Source: JAXGMV01 sp040772085 | GTDB lineage: Bacteria > Chloroflexota > Anaerolineae > Anaerolineales > Anaerolineaceae | Assembly: GCA_040772085.1 (NCBI GenBank) | Contig: JAXGYU010000001.1 | Span: forward strand, 1,116,001-1,180,000 | Length of the DNA stretch: 64,000 nt | Direction of reading: 5' to 3' | Part shown: positions 49,612 to 58,027 of the stretch, in pieces | Layout: each line of letters opens with the position of its first letter | Position numbering within the stretch: the first letter of the stretch is position 1 | The notes under the pieces: generated by a model | The model's input: the letters and a program-made list of their open reading frames with translations, nothing else | What the model was told of the DNA's origin: nothing | The model's database searches: none | Translations under genes and position numbers: made by a program

Positions 49612-51093
49612 ATGAAGGAACTTAACAACCGTTTAAGCTTTCTGTTTCAGTCTACCCGTGGGTTGATTCTGCTCGCCATCGCCATGATCTCCTTGGCGAC
49701 GGCGTTGTTCGGAACGCTTTCCAGCCCGATGGAAGGACTTGGGATCAAGGCCTGGCTGACAGAAAATATTGGTCTGCAACTGGACCCAACGCAACGTGAA
49801 GGCAGGATCATCATCCTGTACCACTCATTTGCCATGGCGGTGATCGCCATCGAAACATATATGATCACCGCGCTCTTCCCGATGAAACCGCGCGAGAGAG
49901 TGCGCATCAATGCCGTCATCACGGTCGGTTACATCTTCTCATTTATCTTCGGCATCATCTTCGCCTATTTCGGCTACAACTTCATCTATCATGGCTTGTT
50001 CATCAGCGGGCAGGTGCTGATCTTCTACGCCGGATGTCTGCTTGCCGTTGCCATCTACCCCTGGCGCAAAGAGTACCTGATCACCGAGAAAGACCGCGCC
50101 CGCACCCGCGGCGGTGTTGATCTGGAGCGTGTGGCGCTGTTCGTGATGATCATCATCACGCTCGCTTCCGTCGTATTCGCAGCGCTGCCGGGGTCGCTGT
50201 TCGGCAATGGCTTCAGGGCGTTCCTCTCTGAGGATATTATTCGCAACCCGGTCAAAAACTGGATGGAACGCGCCATCATCGGTCACCTGCACATCATGCT
50301 GACTCTGATCGCCATCGCGCTGACGCTGATTCTCTCACGCTGGTTCGGCTTCAAGGGCAAATTGCATAAATGGGCGATGCCCTTCACGATCCTGGGTTCG
50401 TTCATCATCGCAGTCGGCATCTTCATGATCATCCCCTACCAGCCGATCGCGCATACCATCATCACGGTCGGGTCGACACCCATGCTGGTGGCATCATTGC
50501 TGCTTGCCATCTTCGGATTCAGAAAGCTGGCGCGTGAGCGGTTAGCCGCGCAGAATATTGAGAAAGCGGGTTTCAGTCAGTGGCTGAAAGCTCTGCTGCA
50601 CGACCCGCTGAAATTTGGCTCGTTGTGGCAGATGCTCTACATGAATTTCGTGGTGACCTTCCTGGGCATCTTCATGGCTCTCAAGCTGGACGAGATCATC
50701 CGTACCTGGCCGGCCCGTGAAGAACGCGTGGCGCTGACAGGTCACTGGCATGTGCTTTCCGGCATTATCGCCACCATCCTGCTGCTCTATTATGCTGACC
50801 TGGCCGGACTGAAGGGCAAAGCCCGCCAATGGTTCGGCTGGCTGATCATCATCGGCTCCGACATTGCCTTCTCAGCGATTGCCGTCTTTGAAACCAAACG
50901 CATCTACGTCACCGAAGCCTTCCAGCAGCCGCTGGTGGACGCGATCATCATCTTTGCGGATATTGGACTGGGCATCACGCTGCTGACCCTGGCGGGACTA
51001 ATGGTGTGGCGCCTGATAGATTTGTTCAAAAAGAAAGGCAGGTGGAAGGAAGAACTGGAACAGCCAGAAAACCTGAGCGAGGTGAAAAAATGA
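49612..51093 (+). CDS. Heme-copper-oxidase-like polytopic membrane protein, cluster B copy
   Basis: A 493-residue protein collinear with the cluster A protein; eight membrane or loop histidines are conserved: H71 (ILYHSFAM), H127, H225 and H227 (IGHLHIML), H252, H281 (PIAHTIITVGST), H378 and H380 (TGHWHVLS). The AHTIITVG segment aligns with AHHMFTVG of cytochrome oxidase helix VII, but has one His. The Tyr of helix VI is Met. There is no subunit II gene. SD GGGAG lies 8 bases before ATG 49612. The stop overlaps the lipoprotein start (ATGA). Function as an NO or O2 reductase or as a sensor is inferred. Confidence 0.72.
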   Translation: MKELNNRLSFLFQSTRGLILLAIAMISLATALFGTLSSPMEGLGIKAWLTENIGLQLDPTQREGRIIILYHSFAMAVIAIETYMITALFPMKPRERVRINAVITVGYIFSFIFGIIFAYFGYNFIYHGLFISGQVLIFYAGCLLAVAIYPWRKEYLITEKDRARTRGGVDLERVALFVMIIITLASVVFAALPGSLFGNGFRAFLSEDIIRNPVKNWMERAIIGHLHIMLTLIAIALTLILSRWFGFKGKLHKWAMPFTILGSFIIAVGIFMIIPYQPIAHTIITVGSTPMLVASLLLAIFGFRKLARERLAAQNIEKAGFSQWLKALLHDPLKFGSLWQMLYMNFVVTFLGIFMALKLDEIIRTWPAREERVALTGHWHVLSGIIATILLLYYADLAGLKGKARQWFGWLIIIGSDIAFSAIAVFETKRIYVTEAFQQPLVDAIIIFADIGLGITLLTLAGLMVWRLIDLFKKKGRWKEELEQPENLSEVKK

Positions 51094-51995
51094 AAAAGTT
51101 AACGTTGATCATTATCTTCTCACTCATCCTTTCCGGTTGCGCTCCAACACAGCACCTCACCTCCACCACGCCGGTCATGACCAAGGTGGACCCCGATTCC
51201 TGGATCAAGATCCCCGCGGGTGATTTCTTCTTCGGCCAGCACGATGACGTGGTTGAGCTGCCTGACTATGAGATCATGACCACCCTGGTCACCAACCAGC
51301 AGTACGCCGAGTTCCTTAACAAGCACATTGCTGCCGGCGACCTGATGGTTGAGGGCAATCAGGTAACGGTATTCTACGAGGGTGATGAATTCCGGGGTGT
51401 CAAGCATGAGGAAGAGATTGCCGCGGGCAACTGGCCGCTGCTGACCATCCACGAGCCGGCAACTCACCTGAATTACAATGCCGGCGAATTTACCCCGCAG
51501 CCCGGTTTTGAAAACCACCCTGTCAACGGGATGACCTGGTTCGGTGCCAATGCTTATTGCAAGCTGAATGACTGGCGCCTGCCGACCGAAGAGGAGTGGG
51601 AGAAAGCCGCCCGCGGCACCGACAAACGCGCCTACCCGTGGGGCTACGACATCGAACGCAACCAGGCCAATTACTATAACAACGGCGACTTTTTCGAAAA
51701 GACGCTCGGCAAGCAAGGCGACACCACGCCCGTCGGTTACTTTGACGGCAGCACCTACCCCGATGGCTATGCCACTGTAGATGGTGCCAGCGCTTTCGGA
51801 TTGTATGACATGGCCGGCAATTTGTGGCAGTGGACGGGCAACATTTACGAAGGCATCCACTACCGCTATCTGCGCGGCGGCAGCAAGGCTGATTTTGCCT
51901 ACAATCTCAGGGTCTGGTCACGCAACAATTCCACGCCTGATTTTGGCAGCATTCACTTCGGTTTCCGCTGCGCCAGAGATACTGGAACGCCATGA
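51090..51995 (+). CDS. SUMF1/FGE-fold lipoprotein lacking the catalytic cysteines, cluster B copy
   Basis: A 301-residue lipoprotein (SP ends LILSGC, Cys17) with the same SUMF1 fold as the cluster A copy: WIKIPAGDFFFGQHDDV, RLPTEEEWEKAARG, GLYDMAGNLWQWTGN, and FGFRCARD. The FGE catalytic Cys pair is missing after RGGS (RGGSKADFAYNLR). I start at ATG 51090, which overlaps the HCO-like stop; the ORF extends upstream into that gene and is rejected. The two lipoproteins differ most at the N-terminal half. The stop overlaps the next gene by ATGA. Role as an outer partner of the HCO-like protein is inference. Confidence 0.86.
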   Translation: MKKLTLIIIFSLILSGCAPTQHLTSTTPVMTKVDPDSWIKIPAGDFFFGQHDDVVELPDYEIMTTLVTNQQYAEFLNKHIAAGDLMVEGNQVTVFYEGDEFRGVKHEEEIAAGNWPLLTIHEPATHLNYNAGEFTPQPGFENHPVNGMTWFGANAYCKLNDWRLPTEEEWEKAARGTDKRAYPWGYDIERNQANYYNNGDFFEKTLGKQGDTTPVGYFDGSTYPDGYATVDGASAFGLYDMAGNLWQWTGNIYEGIHYRYLRGGSKADFAYNLRVWSRNNSTPDFGSIHFGFRCARDTGTP

Positions 51996-52900
51996 TCTCG
52001 GCTTCATCAGGAAAGACTTTAACGCTAACAGCCGGCCTGAGCTGGCTGTTAGCGCGCCTTAAAGCCTATTGGAAGATGATTAAGGATTTGCAGACCGGCT
52101 TGCTGCTCTTCACGGCGCTGGCCGGCTACGCAACTGGCTGCTGCACCAACCCGCAAGCCGGCAGCATCGCCAGCATGCTCGGCAGCCTGTTTCTGGCTGT
52201 CTCAGGCTGCACCGTGCTGAACATGGTGGTGGATCGTGATATCGACGGCTGCATGATGCGCACATCCAGCCGGCCGCTGCCGGCGGGGACGGTCACAGCA
52301 GTTGAAGCGCTCGTGCTGGGCCTGGCGCTGACTCTGAGCGGTATCTTCTGGGGGCTGGCGATTTACCAGCCTTACGGCTTGCTGGTGCTGCTCGGCGCGT
52401 TATGCAACTCATTCGTTTGCACACTTTGGCTCAAACGGCGGACGCCTTACGCCATCCTGTTCGGCGGCATTGCTGGCGGCATTCCGATTTTGGCCGGCAG
52501 AACGCTGGCAATTGGTCATGTGGATCTGGTAGGCATGCTCTTTCTGGGCGCCATTCTGTTGTGGATACCCAATCACATCATGACCTTCACAATCAAATAT
52601 CAGGAGCAGTATAAGCAGGCGGGCATCCCGACCTTCGCGGAATCCTACGGCCCGACCGTGACCCGCGTGATCATCGCGGTCACGTCTATCGCGCTGCTGC
52701 TGTTGCTCCATCAGGCTGCCAGTCTGCTCAGGCTGCATCAGCCGCTGCAGACAATCCTGCTTCTGTCCGGTATCCTGATCGCCGGATTAAATATCCTGGC
52801 TATTTTCAGGCAGCATAAAGTTTTGAATTTTGCCCTGTATAAAGGGGCGTCGGTCTATATGTTGACCGCCATGCTCATTTTCCTCTCTGGCGGCTTATAA
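51992..52900 (+). CDS. ctaB: Heme O synthase (protoheme IX farnesyltransferase), cluster B copy
   Basis: A 302-residue UbiA-family protein. The first motif is VLNMVVDRDIDGCMMRTSSR (canonical), while the second is FTIKYQEQYKQAGIPTF; the Asp pair of cluster A (YYDDY) is QEQ here. It begins with ATG 51992, overlapping the lipoprotein stop by 4 bases, which shows co-translation. It makes heme O from heme B. Two ctaB paralogues in 52 kb, each next to an HCO-like gene, argue for dedicated heme O supply. Confidence 0.9.
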   Translation: MISASSGKTLTLTAGLSWLLARLKAYWKMIKDLQTGLLLFTALAGYATGCCTNPQAGSIASMLGSLFLAVSGCTVLNMVVDRDIDGCMMRTSSRPLPAGTVTAVEALVLGLALTLSGIFWGLAIYQPYGLLVLLGALCNSFVCTLWLKRRTPYAILFGGIAGGIPILAGRTLAIGHVDLVGMLFLGAILLWIPNHIMTFTIKYQEQYKQAGIPTFAESYGPTVTRVIIAVTSIALLLLLHQAASLLRLHQPLQTILLLSGILIAGLNILAIFRQHKVLNFALYKGASVYMLTAMLIFLSGGL

Positions 52901-52916
52901 AATTTATGGAGGCATA

Positions 52917-53612
52917 ATGGAAAAGGAAAAAAGACCCCGTTCGGCATTGAGAATCATCGTTATTATTTTCGTATCCCTGGCAGTTGTTTTGACCCTCCTG
53001 GGCGGCATTGGCACAAGCTGTGTCGCGTTCGGCGCTGAGAAATATGGCCCATCCATGGCGAAGCTGGTGCCCGTCAAGGGTATCTTCCAGGCGCTGGTAT
53101 TCCTCTCCGTGCTGGCTGGCATCTATGGCCTGCTCAGCACCATCCGGCTGGCAAAGGGCAAAGCGGGCTCGGTGAAGGCAGTCATCCTGTTCCTGATTGC
53201 CGGCGCGATCACGTCAGGCATTCAGTTCTATTATTCCGCGACTCTGCGCGGCAGCACAGCACCCAATAACTTCCGGCTGTATGGCACCCTGCTCGCGCTC
53301 GCCATCATGTTGCTGATGCTCATCCCGGGCATCAAGGAAAAGGCTGGTTTCGAGAGCGGTGAGAAAAAGGATACATCCAACATTGGCGGCGCGGCGCTGC
53401 TGGTATCCGGTCTGGTGATATTGACTACGACCATATGGGCTGCCCCGACGCATATCATCGACGGCTACAATACCGCCAACGAACTCTTCTGGCCGCTGAT
53501 CGTTGCCGGCACGGGTTGTATCATCACCGGCGGCGTCCTGTTTGTCCGGCGCAAGGTGAAACAGGCGGTTGCTGAAACAGCGCGCCTGACGGTGGACGAA
53601 GAAAGAGCTTAG
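52917..53612 (+). CDS. Six-helix membrane protein of unknown function, cluster B
   Basis: A 231-residue protein with six predicted helices and a charged N-terminus (EKEKRPRSALRI). It contains LGGIGTSCVAFGAEKYGPSM and LWAAPTHIIDGYNTANELFW-like loops. I recognise no family. It starts 16 bp after ctaB with SD GGAGG four bases before the ATG, so it belongs to the cluster B operon, and it has no counterpart in cluster A. A role as accessory subunit of the module is inference. Confidence 0.75.
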   Translation: MEKEKRPRSALRIIVIIFVSLAVVLTLLGGIGTSCVAFGAEKYGPSMAKLVPVKGIFQALVFLSVLAGIYGLLSTIRLAKGKAGSVKAVILFLIAGAITSGIQFYYSATLRGSTAPNNFRLYGTLLALAIMLLMLIPGIKEKAGFESGEKKDTSNIGGAALLVSGLVILTTTIWAAPTHIIDGYNTANELFWPLIVAGTGCIITGGVLFVRRKVKQAVAETARLTVDEERA

Positions 53613-53619
53613 TTAGTCC

Positions 53620-54228
53620 TCAGGGAGAGATATCGTATCGCGCCAGCGCTTCTATCAGGCTGGCGCGATCTGTAAACCGGATCGCCTGCAAGCCGGCATT
53701 CAACGCGGCGTCCACGTTGCGCTGGTGGTCATCGATGAAGATGCAGTCTTCTGCGTCTCTGCCAATGATAGCCAGCGCTTTTTCAAAGGCGCCGGGGTCA
53801 CGTTTCAACAGTTTAAGTTCATAGGAATAAAGCCTGTGTGTGAAACAGCGCATGAATGGATGCGCCGTCTCGATATAGGCAATCCAGTCCCGGGCGTGGT
53901 CAGAGAAAAGCACCAGGTCGTATGCGCTGGCGAGCGTTGTCACCAGCTCGACCATGCCGGCAACCTCGTGCCGGAAGTTCTCGCGGATGACCTGCTTGAT
54001 CTCAAGCGGGTCGAGTGACCAGTCAGAGCGCGCGAGCACGCGGGCAATATAGTCATCTTCGGTGCCCTGCCCGAGGCTGTAGGCTATCAGCGGTTCGCCG
54101 GAGAAGCCGAGGATGGTGGTGCGCTCGTCCAGCCCAAGCATGGGGGCGAAGTGCTTTTCAATGCCGATGATGCCGGAGATGATGACTTCGGACAGGTCAA
54201 AGATCAGCGTGGGGTTGGTTGAGGTCAT
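53620..54228 (-). CDS. HAD-family hydrolase
   Basis: A 202-residue protein. Motif I is LIFDLSEVII (Asp nucleophile; second Asp replaced by Ser, typical of the YihX/haloacid-like group). Motif II is LFSDHARDW, motif III KLLKRDPGAFEKAL and motif IV FIDDHQRNVDAAL. It hydrolyses phosphate esters or organic halides. I start at ATG 54226-54228 (MTSTNPTLIF), which places motif I at the usual position near the N-terminus; longer frames are rejected. It is convergent with cluster B (7-bp gap). Confidence 0.88.
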   Translation of the reverse strand: MTSTNPTLIFDLSEVIISGIIGIEKHFAPMLGLDERTTILGFSGEPLIAYSLGQGTEDDYIARVLARSDWSLDPLEIKQVIRENFRHEVAGMVELVTTLASAYDLVLFSDHARDWIAYIETAHPFMRCFTHRLYSYELKLLKRDPGAFEKALAIIGRDAEDCIFIDDHQRNVDAALNAGLQAIRFTDRASLIEALARYDISP

Positions 54229-54339
54229 GGCAAGGGGTATTCTATCGCGGAATAGACTGCTGGGGTAAACGTAAAACAAACCACAGGGCAAGTTGCTCAT
54301 GCACTCGAATAATTGCCCTGTCCGATGAATCGCGAGGGA

Positions 54340-54460
54340 CAGTCAAGGCAATCGCAGAACAGATTGCCATGACACTCCGGCCTATTGCTGCTCACCCTGA
54401 CTTGCTTATCAAAACCCCTCTGACGCCTGCGGCGCCATCTCCCCTCTCATGGGAGACAAA
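54340..54460 (+). repeat. Dispersed repeat R2, copy 3
   Basis: Third copy: GTCAAGGCAATCGCAGAAC, AGATTGCCATGACACTCCGG and CCCCTCTGACGCCTGCGGC blocks as at 43037-43140. It lies directly beside the tRNA-Lys-linked duplication. No coding frame in 54229-54465. Confidence 0.75.
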
Positions 54461-54465
54461 ATAAC

Positions 54466-54513
54466 GAACCCATCGACCGGAGGTTGATTAAATGAAAAGT
54501 GACTCACCAGGGA
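54466..54513 (+). repeat. tRNA-linked direct repeat, distal copy
   Basis: Copy 1 of a 48-bp direct repeat, beginning GAACCCATCGACCGG and ending in the complement of the last bases of the tRNA-Lys (TGACTCACCAGGGA). It matches copy 2 (54552-54599) with one mismatch. Confidence 0.85.
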
Positions 54514-54551
54514 AGCTCGTCGACCGCAGGGAGATCCTGTAAGGAAACCCT

Positions 54552-54599
54552 GAACCCATCGACCGGAGGTCGATTAAATGAAAAGTGACTCACCAGGGA
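54552..54599 (+). repeat. tRNA-linked direct repeat, proximal copy
   Basis: Copy 2 of the 48-bp repeat. Its right end runs into the 3' end of the tRNA-Lys gene (54586-54599). The inner ATCGACC-GGA-GGTCGAT hairpin resembles the anticodon arm, and the flanking CCCTGAACCCAT matches the tRNA variable region, so it looks like a tRNA-derived fragment. Confidence 0.85.
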
Positions 54600-54657
54600 C
54601 TCGAACCCTGAACCCATTGATTAAGAGTCAATTGCTCTACCATTGAGCTAGTGAGCC
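54586..54657 (-). tRNA. tRNA-Lys (anticodon CUU)
   Basis: Read on the minus strand: acceptor GGCTCAC paired with GTGAGTC (one G-U) and discriminator A; T8 A9; D-stem GCTC/GAGC; anticodon stem ATTGA/TCAAT with loop CTCTTAA (anticodon CUU); five-base variable loop; T-stem CAGGG/CCCTG with TTCGAGT. CCA is not encoded. All arms pair, so it should be functional. The gene carries 3'-end copies downstream in the transcript direction. Confidence 0.96.
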
Positions 54658-54717
54658 ACGCACGGTATACCGTGGAATCCCGATTATAAACCGCTTTTAA
54701 GCAGTGGTCAATAAACC

Positions 54718-55230
54718 TTATTCTTCACGCGCGTAGGTGACTGCGCGCTCCACCCGCCACTCACCATCGACCAAGGTCAGGTCATAACCATCCACGTTGC
54801 CGTTAGTGAATACTTCCCTGCCATCCTCGTACACAAATTGCCATTTCTCTCGCGTGAAGGCTTCCATCGTCTGAGCGCCCGGCAGCACATTATAGCAGAA
54901 GAACTGACACCACACCAGGTTCAACGCCTTGACGCCGCGCTCACGCCAGGAGGCGTAACGTCCCTGCATGCGCTCAAAACCGGTCGGCGTTGTCAGCTCG
55001 CGCAGACCTTCCACCCCGCCGTTGGCGAACGAGCCTTCGACACCATTATTGAAGCGCTGCAACAAAGCTTGTATTTCCTCATTCAACTGGCAGCCTTCCT
55101 TCAGCTCAACCGACATGCGCCACCACGGGTTGTCCATCTCCTGGAGAGGCTCGGCCGTGATGAATTTGGCGATCTCGCAGCCGGTGGTGATCAGGTTATT
55201 TGTTGTATTGATGGGAAATCGGATATCCAT
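54718..55230 (-). CDS. Conserved-looking protein of unknown function, NTF2/ARC6-like C-terminus
   Basis: A 170-residue soluble protein. I do not recognise a family with confidence. The C-terminal KWQFVYEDGREVF ... YDLTLVDGEWRVERA has the strand pattern of NTF2-like or ARC6-type IMS domains. There is no signal peptide or membrane segment. SD AGGAG precedes ATG. It is monocistronic, between the tRNA gene and pspC. Confidence 0.6.
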   Translation of the reverse strand: MDIRFPINTTNNLITTGCEIAKFITAEPLQEMDNPWWRMSVELKEGCQLNEEIQALLQRFNNGVEGSFANGGVEGLRELTTPTGFERMQGRYASWRERGVKALNLVWCQFFCYNVLPGAQTMEAFTREKWQFVYEDGREVFTNGNVDGYDLTLVDGEWRVERAVTYAREE

Positions 55231-55307
55231 GAAAGCGCTCCTGAATTGTCGTTTTAAATAGTATAGCAGGAATGGCTGACCATTCCTGCTACCGGTATCA
55301 ATATCAG

Positions 55308-55544
55308 TTATTGTTGCTGGTCGCTCTGATACGGTTCGATCGGACCGCTCATGGCAACGGGTTCAGTGGGAACAATCACCCACATGATCAGGTACAGCCA
55401 GAAGCCCGCGCTGCCCGTCAGAAACAACAGGGCGAACACCAGTCTGACAATGGTCGGATCAATGTTGAAGTACTTGGCCAGGCCGCCGCAAACGCCGGCG
55501 ATCATGCGGTCTTTTTCAGTGCGGTATAAACGTTTGGGTTCCAT
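55308..55544 (-). CDS. PspC-domain membrane protein
   Basis: A 78-residue protein with the PspC domain: LYRTEKDRMIAGVCGGLAKY, FNIDPTIVRLVFALLF, then a membrane helix (TGSAGFWLYLIMWVIVP). In enterobacteria PspC helps sense envelope stress; in other bacteria small PspC proteins are membrane-associated with unknown function. SD GGAGG lies 6 bases upstream. Encoded next to htrA, another envelope-stress gene, but with a terminator between. Confidence 0.92.
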   Translation of the reverse strand: MEPKRLYRTEKDRMIAGVCGGLAKYFNIDPTIVRLVFALLFLTGSAGFWLYLIMWVIVPTEPVAMSGPIEPYQSDQQQ

Positions 55545-55587
55545 TTTGTGCCTCCAATCTATCTACGCAACCGGCGTCCTGGAGTTG

Positions 55588-55616
55588 CAAAAGAAAAGAG
55601 CTTCGTTACCGAAGCC
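55588..55616 (-). terminator. Terminator between htrA and pspC
   Basis: Stem GCTTCG / CGAAGC (55600-55615) with a 4-base loop. On the minus strand it is followed by TCTTTTCTTTT, 15 bp past the htrA stop. Short but typical. Confidence 0.65.
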
Positions 55617-55630
55617 CTTTTCCAGTTCGT

Positions 55631-56863
55631 TTACTGTGCCGGCCGTTTCGCCAGCGTGATCTCTGCAGTCTGCATTTTGCCATCACGCAGGAACTCAACC
55701 TTAACCTTTTCGCCCGGGCTCTTGTACATCACCAGGTAGCTGAGCAGATTATCGAAATTCTTCACCGGTTGATCATCCACCTTGACCAGAATGTCACCGC
55801 CGACCGTGGTTTTTACACCGTCGATCGTGACATCCGTACTCGAGCCTTTCAACCCGGCTTTCGCCGCGGGGCTATCTTCAACCACATCGCGCACCAGCAC
55901 ACCAGACTGATTGACGTCGATCTTCATCGCCGCTGCCAGGTCGGCGTTCATCGATGTTCCGGCGACGCCCAGCCAGGGGTATTCGACCTTGCCATCCTTG
56001 ATCAATTGCGGCACCATACGTTTGACGATATCCACAGGCACGGCATAGCCAACGCCTGAATTTGAACCCGAACCGGATTCGATCGCTGTATTGACGCCGA
56101 TGACATTGCCATTCAGGTCAAGCAGCGGGCCGCCGGAATTGCCGGGGTTGATCGCCGTATCAGTCTGAATAATATCGGGGATGGAATAGGTGCTGCCGCC
56201 GGGCGCAACCGATTGCTGTGCGTCCAGCATGCGGCCTATGCCGGAGACGATGCCAGTGGTCATGGAGTTGTTGAGCCCGAACGGGTTGCCAATGGCTACG
56301 GTAATCTGGCCCACCTTGAGCGTCCCGGATTCTCCGAGGGACGCAACGGTCAGTTTATCCGCCGGGGTATCGACCTTGATTACTGCCAGGTCTGACCCGG
56401 CATCAGCGCCAACCAGCGTACCGATCGTCTGGGTACCATCCCAGAAAGTCACCACAAGCTTTTCCGCGCCATCAACCACATGGTTGTTCGTCACAATATG
56501 CCCTTCTTTGTCAACGACAAAACCGGAGCCAATAGCCTGCGACGGCATGGCGCCACCGGGCACCTCGGGATGGTTGGGGATATTGGGAATCTGGATCGCT
56601 GGCGACCCGTCATTGTCCACACTGCGGATGTGGACAACCGCCGGATTGACTTTCTCATAGATGGCAATATACGCGTCCTGCTGCGATTGGAGCGCTTCAG
56701 TCCCTGCCAGCCCTGACGCGGGTTGGAATGCCTCTGCCGCGGGTGTGGTCTGGAGAGATGTATTGGGGGTGGTGCGCCTGAAGCTGGGGATAATACTGCA
56801 CGCGCCGATAACGAAGACCAGGGCAACTACTAAAATAAGTTTATAAATACGGGAACCTTTCAT
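55631..56863 (-). CDS. HtrA/DegP-like lipoprotein serine protease
   Basis: A 410-residue S1C protease. A lipobox VIGAC (Cys22) anchors it outside the membrane. The triad is His128 (VTNNHVVDG), Asp158 (AGSDLAVIKV) and Ser243 (INPGNSGGPLLD). One PDZ domain follows (about 290-400, GVLVRDVVEDSPAAKAGLKG). It degrades or refolds misfolded envelope proteins. SD AAGGTGATG precedes ATG. Next to PspC, this suggests an envelope-stress neighbourhood. Confidence 0.95.
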   Translation of the reverse strand: MKGSRIYKLILVVALVFVIGACSIIPSFRRTTPNTSLQTTPAAEAFQPASGLAGTEALQSQQDAYIAIYEKVNPAVVHIRSVDNDGSPAIQIPNIPNHPEVPGGAMPSQAIGSGFVVDKEGHIVTNNHVVDGAEKLVVTFWDGTQTIGTLVGADAGSDLAVIKVDTPADKLTVASLGESGTLKVGQITVAIGNPFGLNNSMTTGIVSGIGRMLDAQQSVAPGGSTYSIPDIIQTDTAINPGNSGGPLLDLNGNVIGVNTAIESGSGSNSGVGYAVPVDIVKRMVPQLIKDGKVEYPWLGVAGTSMNADLAAAMKIDVNQSGVLVRDVVEDSPAAKAGLKGSSTDVTIDGVKTTVGGDILVKVDDQPVKNFDNLLSYLVMYKSPGEKVKVEFLRDGKMQTAEITLAKRPAQ

Positions 56864-56989
56864 TTCATCACCTTTTTACTGGCAAGTCTGACGATTGCTT
56901 GAACCAGTTAACGAGTCCTTTCGAAGAAAAATTATAGTTAACAATAACGGTGAATTGTATATTTTTTGTATACGGGATGTCGGGAACGA

Positions 56990-57628
56990 TTATTTGCAAG
57001 CGTACAGTTTTCTGAGCTGTTCGACTTCGCTGGCAGGCAGTTTCTTCGCTCCGCCCATCTGGCTGGCGATGAAATAGACGCGTGCCGTATGCTCTATCCG
57101 CTCGAGGTTGATCAATGCCCTCTCAACCGACTCCGCAAGGCAAAGGGTGCCATGGTGACTGAGCAGAAAATTGTCATGACGCAGTAGATCCGGCGTGAGT
57201 ACCTCCCCCATCGCAGGCGTGCCCGGCCGGGCATAGGCTGCGGTCGGCACTTCGCCGAGCACCATCAGCGTTTCCGGGATAATGTCATCAGGAAATGGCA
57301 GGCCGGCGACGGAGAGTGCCGTGGCGTAAGGCGGATGGGCATGCAGCACCGCACGGATGTCCGGTCGGTGCCTGTATACATGCAGGTGCATAGCCAGTTC
57401 GGAGGTCGGTCGGGAGCCTGATGTATGTGGTTCGGCCTCACCATCCAGGTTCGTCAATATCAGGGCTTCAGGCGTCAGGCCGGCCTTGCAGATGCCTGCC
57501 GGTGTTACCAGAACCCTGCCATTTTGCAGCCGGCAGGAGATGTTGCCATCTGTTGATTCGAAGAATCCCTTCGCCGCGCACCGGCGGGCGATATCAACGA
57601 TCTGTTGTCTGGCGGACATCTCATCCAT
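56990..57628 (-). CDS. Class II aldolase/adducin-family protein
   Basis: About 212 residues. Similar to L-fuculose-1-phosphate aldolase and ribulose-5-phosphate 4-epimerase: GFFESTDGNISCRL and VLVTPAGICKAGL, then the zinc ligands in HAHPPYATAL and SHHGT. It cleaves or rearranges phosphorylated sugars by an enolate; the substrate is unclear. I start at ATG 57628 because GAGGG lies 7 bases upstream; the ATG at 57634 is only 1 base from that SD. It is divergent from the copper operon (113-bp gap). Confidence 0.88.
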   Translation of the reverse strand: MDEMSARQQIVDIARRCAAKGFFESTDGNISCRLQNGRVLVTPAGICKAGLTPEALILTNLDGEAEPHTSGSRPTSELAMHLHVYRHRPDIRAVLHAHPPYATALSVAGLPFPDDIIPETLMVLGEVPTAAYARPGTPAMGEVLTPDLLRHDNFLLSHHGTLCLAESVERALINLERIEHTARVYFIASQMGGAKKLPASEVEQLRKLYACK

Positions 57629-57668
57629 AATCATTCCCTCACACATTCAAAATTATATCAACCTGGAC

Positions 57669-57727
57669 TTGAAAATCATTTCAATTGGTGATATAACTGG
57701 GTTACCCCTCCCCCATAGGGGGTGGGC
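57669..57727 (+). promoter_or_regulatory. Copper operon promoter and CsoR operator
   Basis: TTGAAA (57669-57674), exactly 17 bp, TATAAC (57692-57697). The predicted start is near 57704. Over it lies an imperfect inverted repeat CCCCTCCCCCATAGGGGG then TGGG (57705-57726), the G/C-rich type bound by CsoR. Copper would relieve repression of csoR-copZ-copA. Confidence 0.75.
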
Positions 57728-57741
57728 TTGAAAGGAGATTT

Positions 57742-58017
57742 ATGGAACACGATCACAAAAACTCAGTCCACCGCGTCAAAACCATCATTGGTCACATGCA
57801 GGGCATCGAACGCATGCTGCAAGCTGACGAATACTGCGTCGATATCATCAAACAAATTCAGGCGGTTCAGTCGTCGCTCAACAAAGTAGCCATCGCCATT
57901 CTTGACCAGCACCTGAATTCCTGTCTCATCAACGCCGTCCGCGGTGATGACCCGGATGAGCGCCAGCGTGTCCTGAAAGAAATTATCGAACTCTATGAAA
58001 CCTCAAGGAAAGTATAA
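57742..58017 (+). CDS. csoR: Copper-sensing repressor CsoR
   Basis: A 91-residue all-alpha DUF156 repressor. Copper ligands are Cys32 (DEYCVDII), His57 and Cys61 (LDQHLNSCLI), the Cys-His-Cys set of CsoR rather than the formaldehyde- or nickel-sensing variants. SD AAAGGAG lies 6 bases upstream. It heads a three-gene operon and should repress it from the operator on its promoter. Confidence 0.95.
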   Translation: MEHDHKNSVHRVKTIIGHMQGIERMLQADEYCVDIIKQIQAVQSSLNKVAIAILDQHLNSCLINAVRGDDPDERQRVLKEIIELYETSRKV

Positions 58018-58027
58018 GGAGATTACC

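Noticed and set aside
54466..54599. Additional functional tRNA genes in the tRNA-linked repeats
   Set aside because: Only the 3' end and an anticodon-like arm are present; the loop lacks U33 and no acceptor or D-arm can be built.
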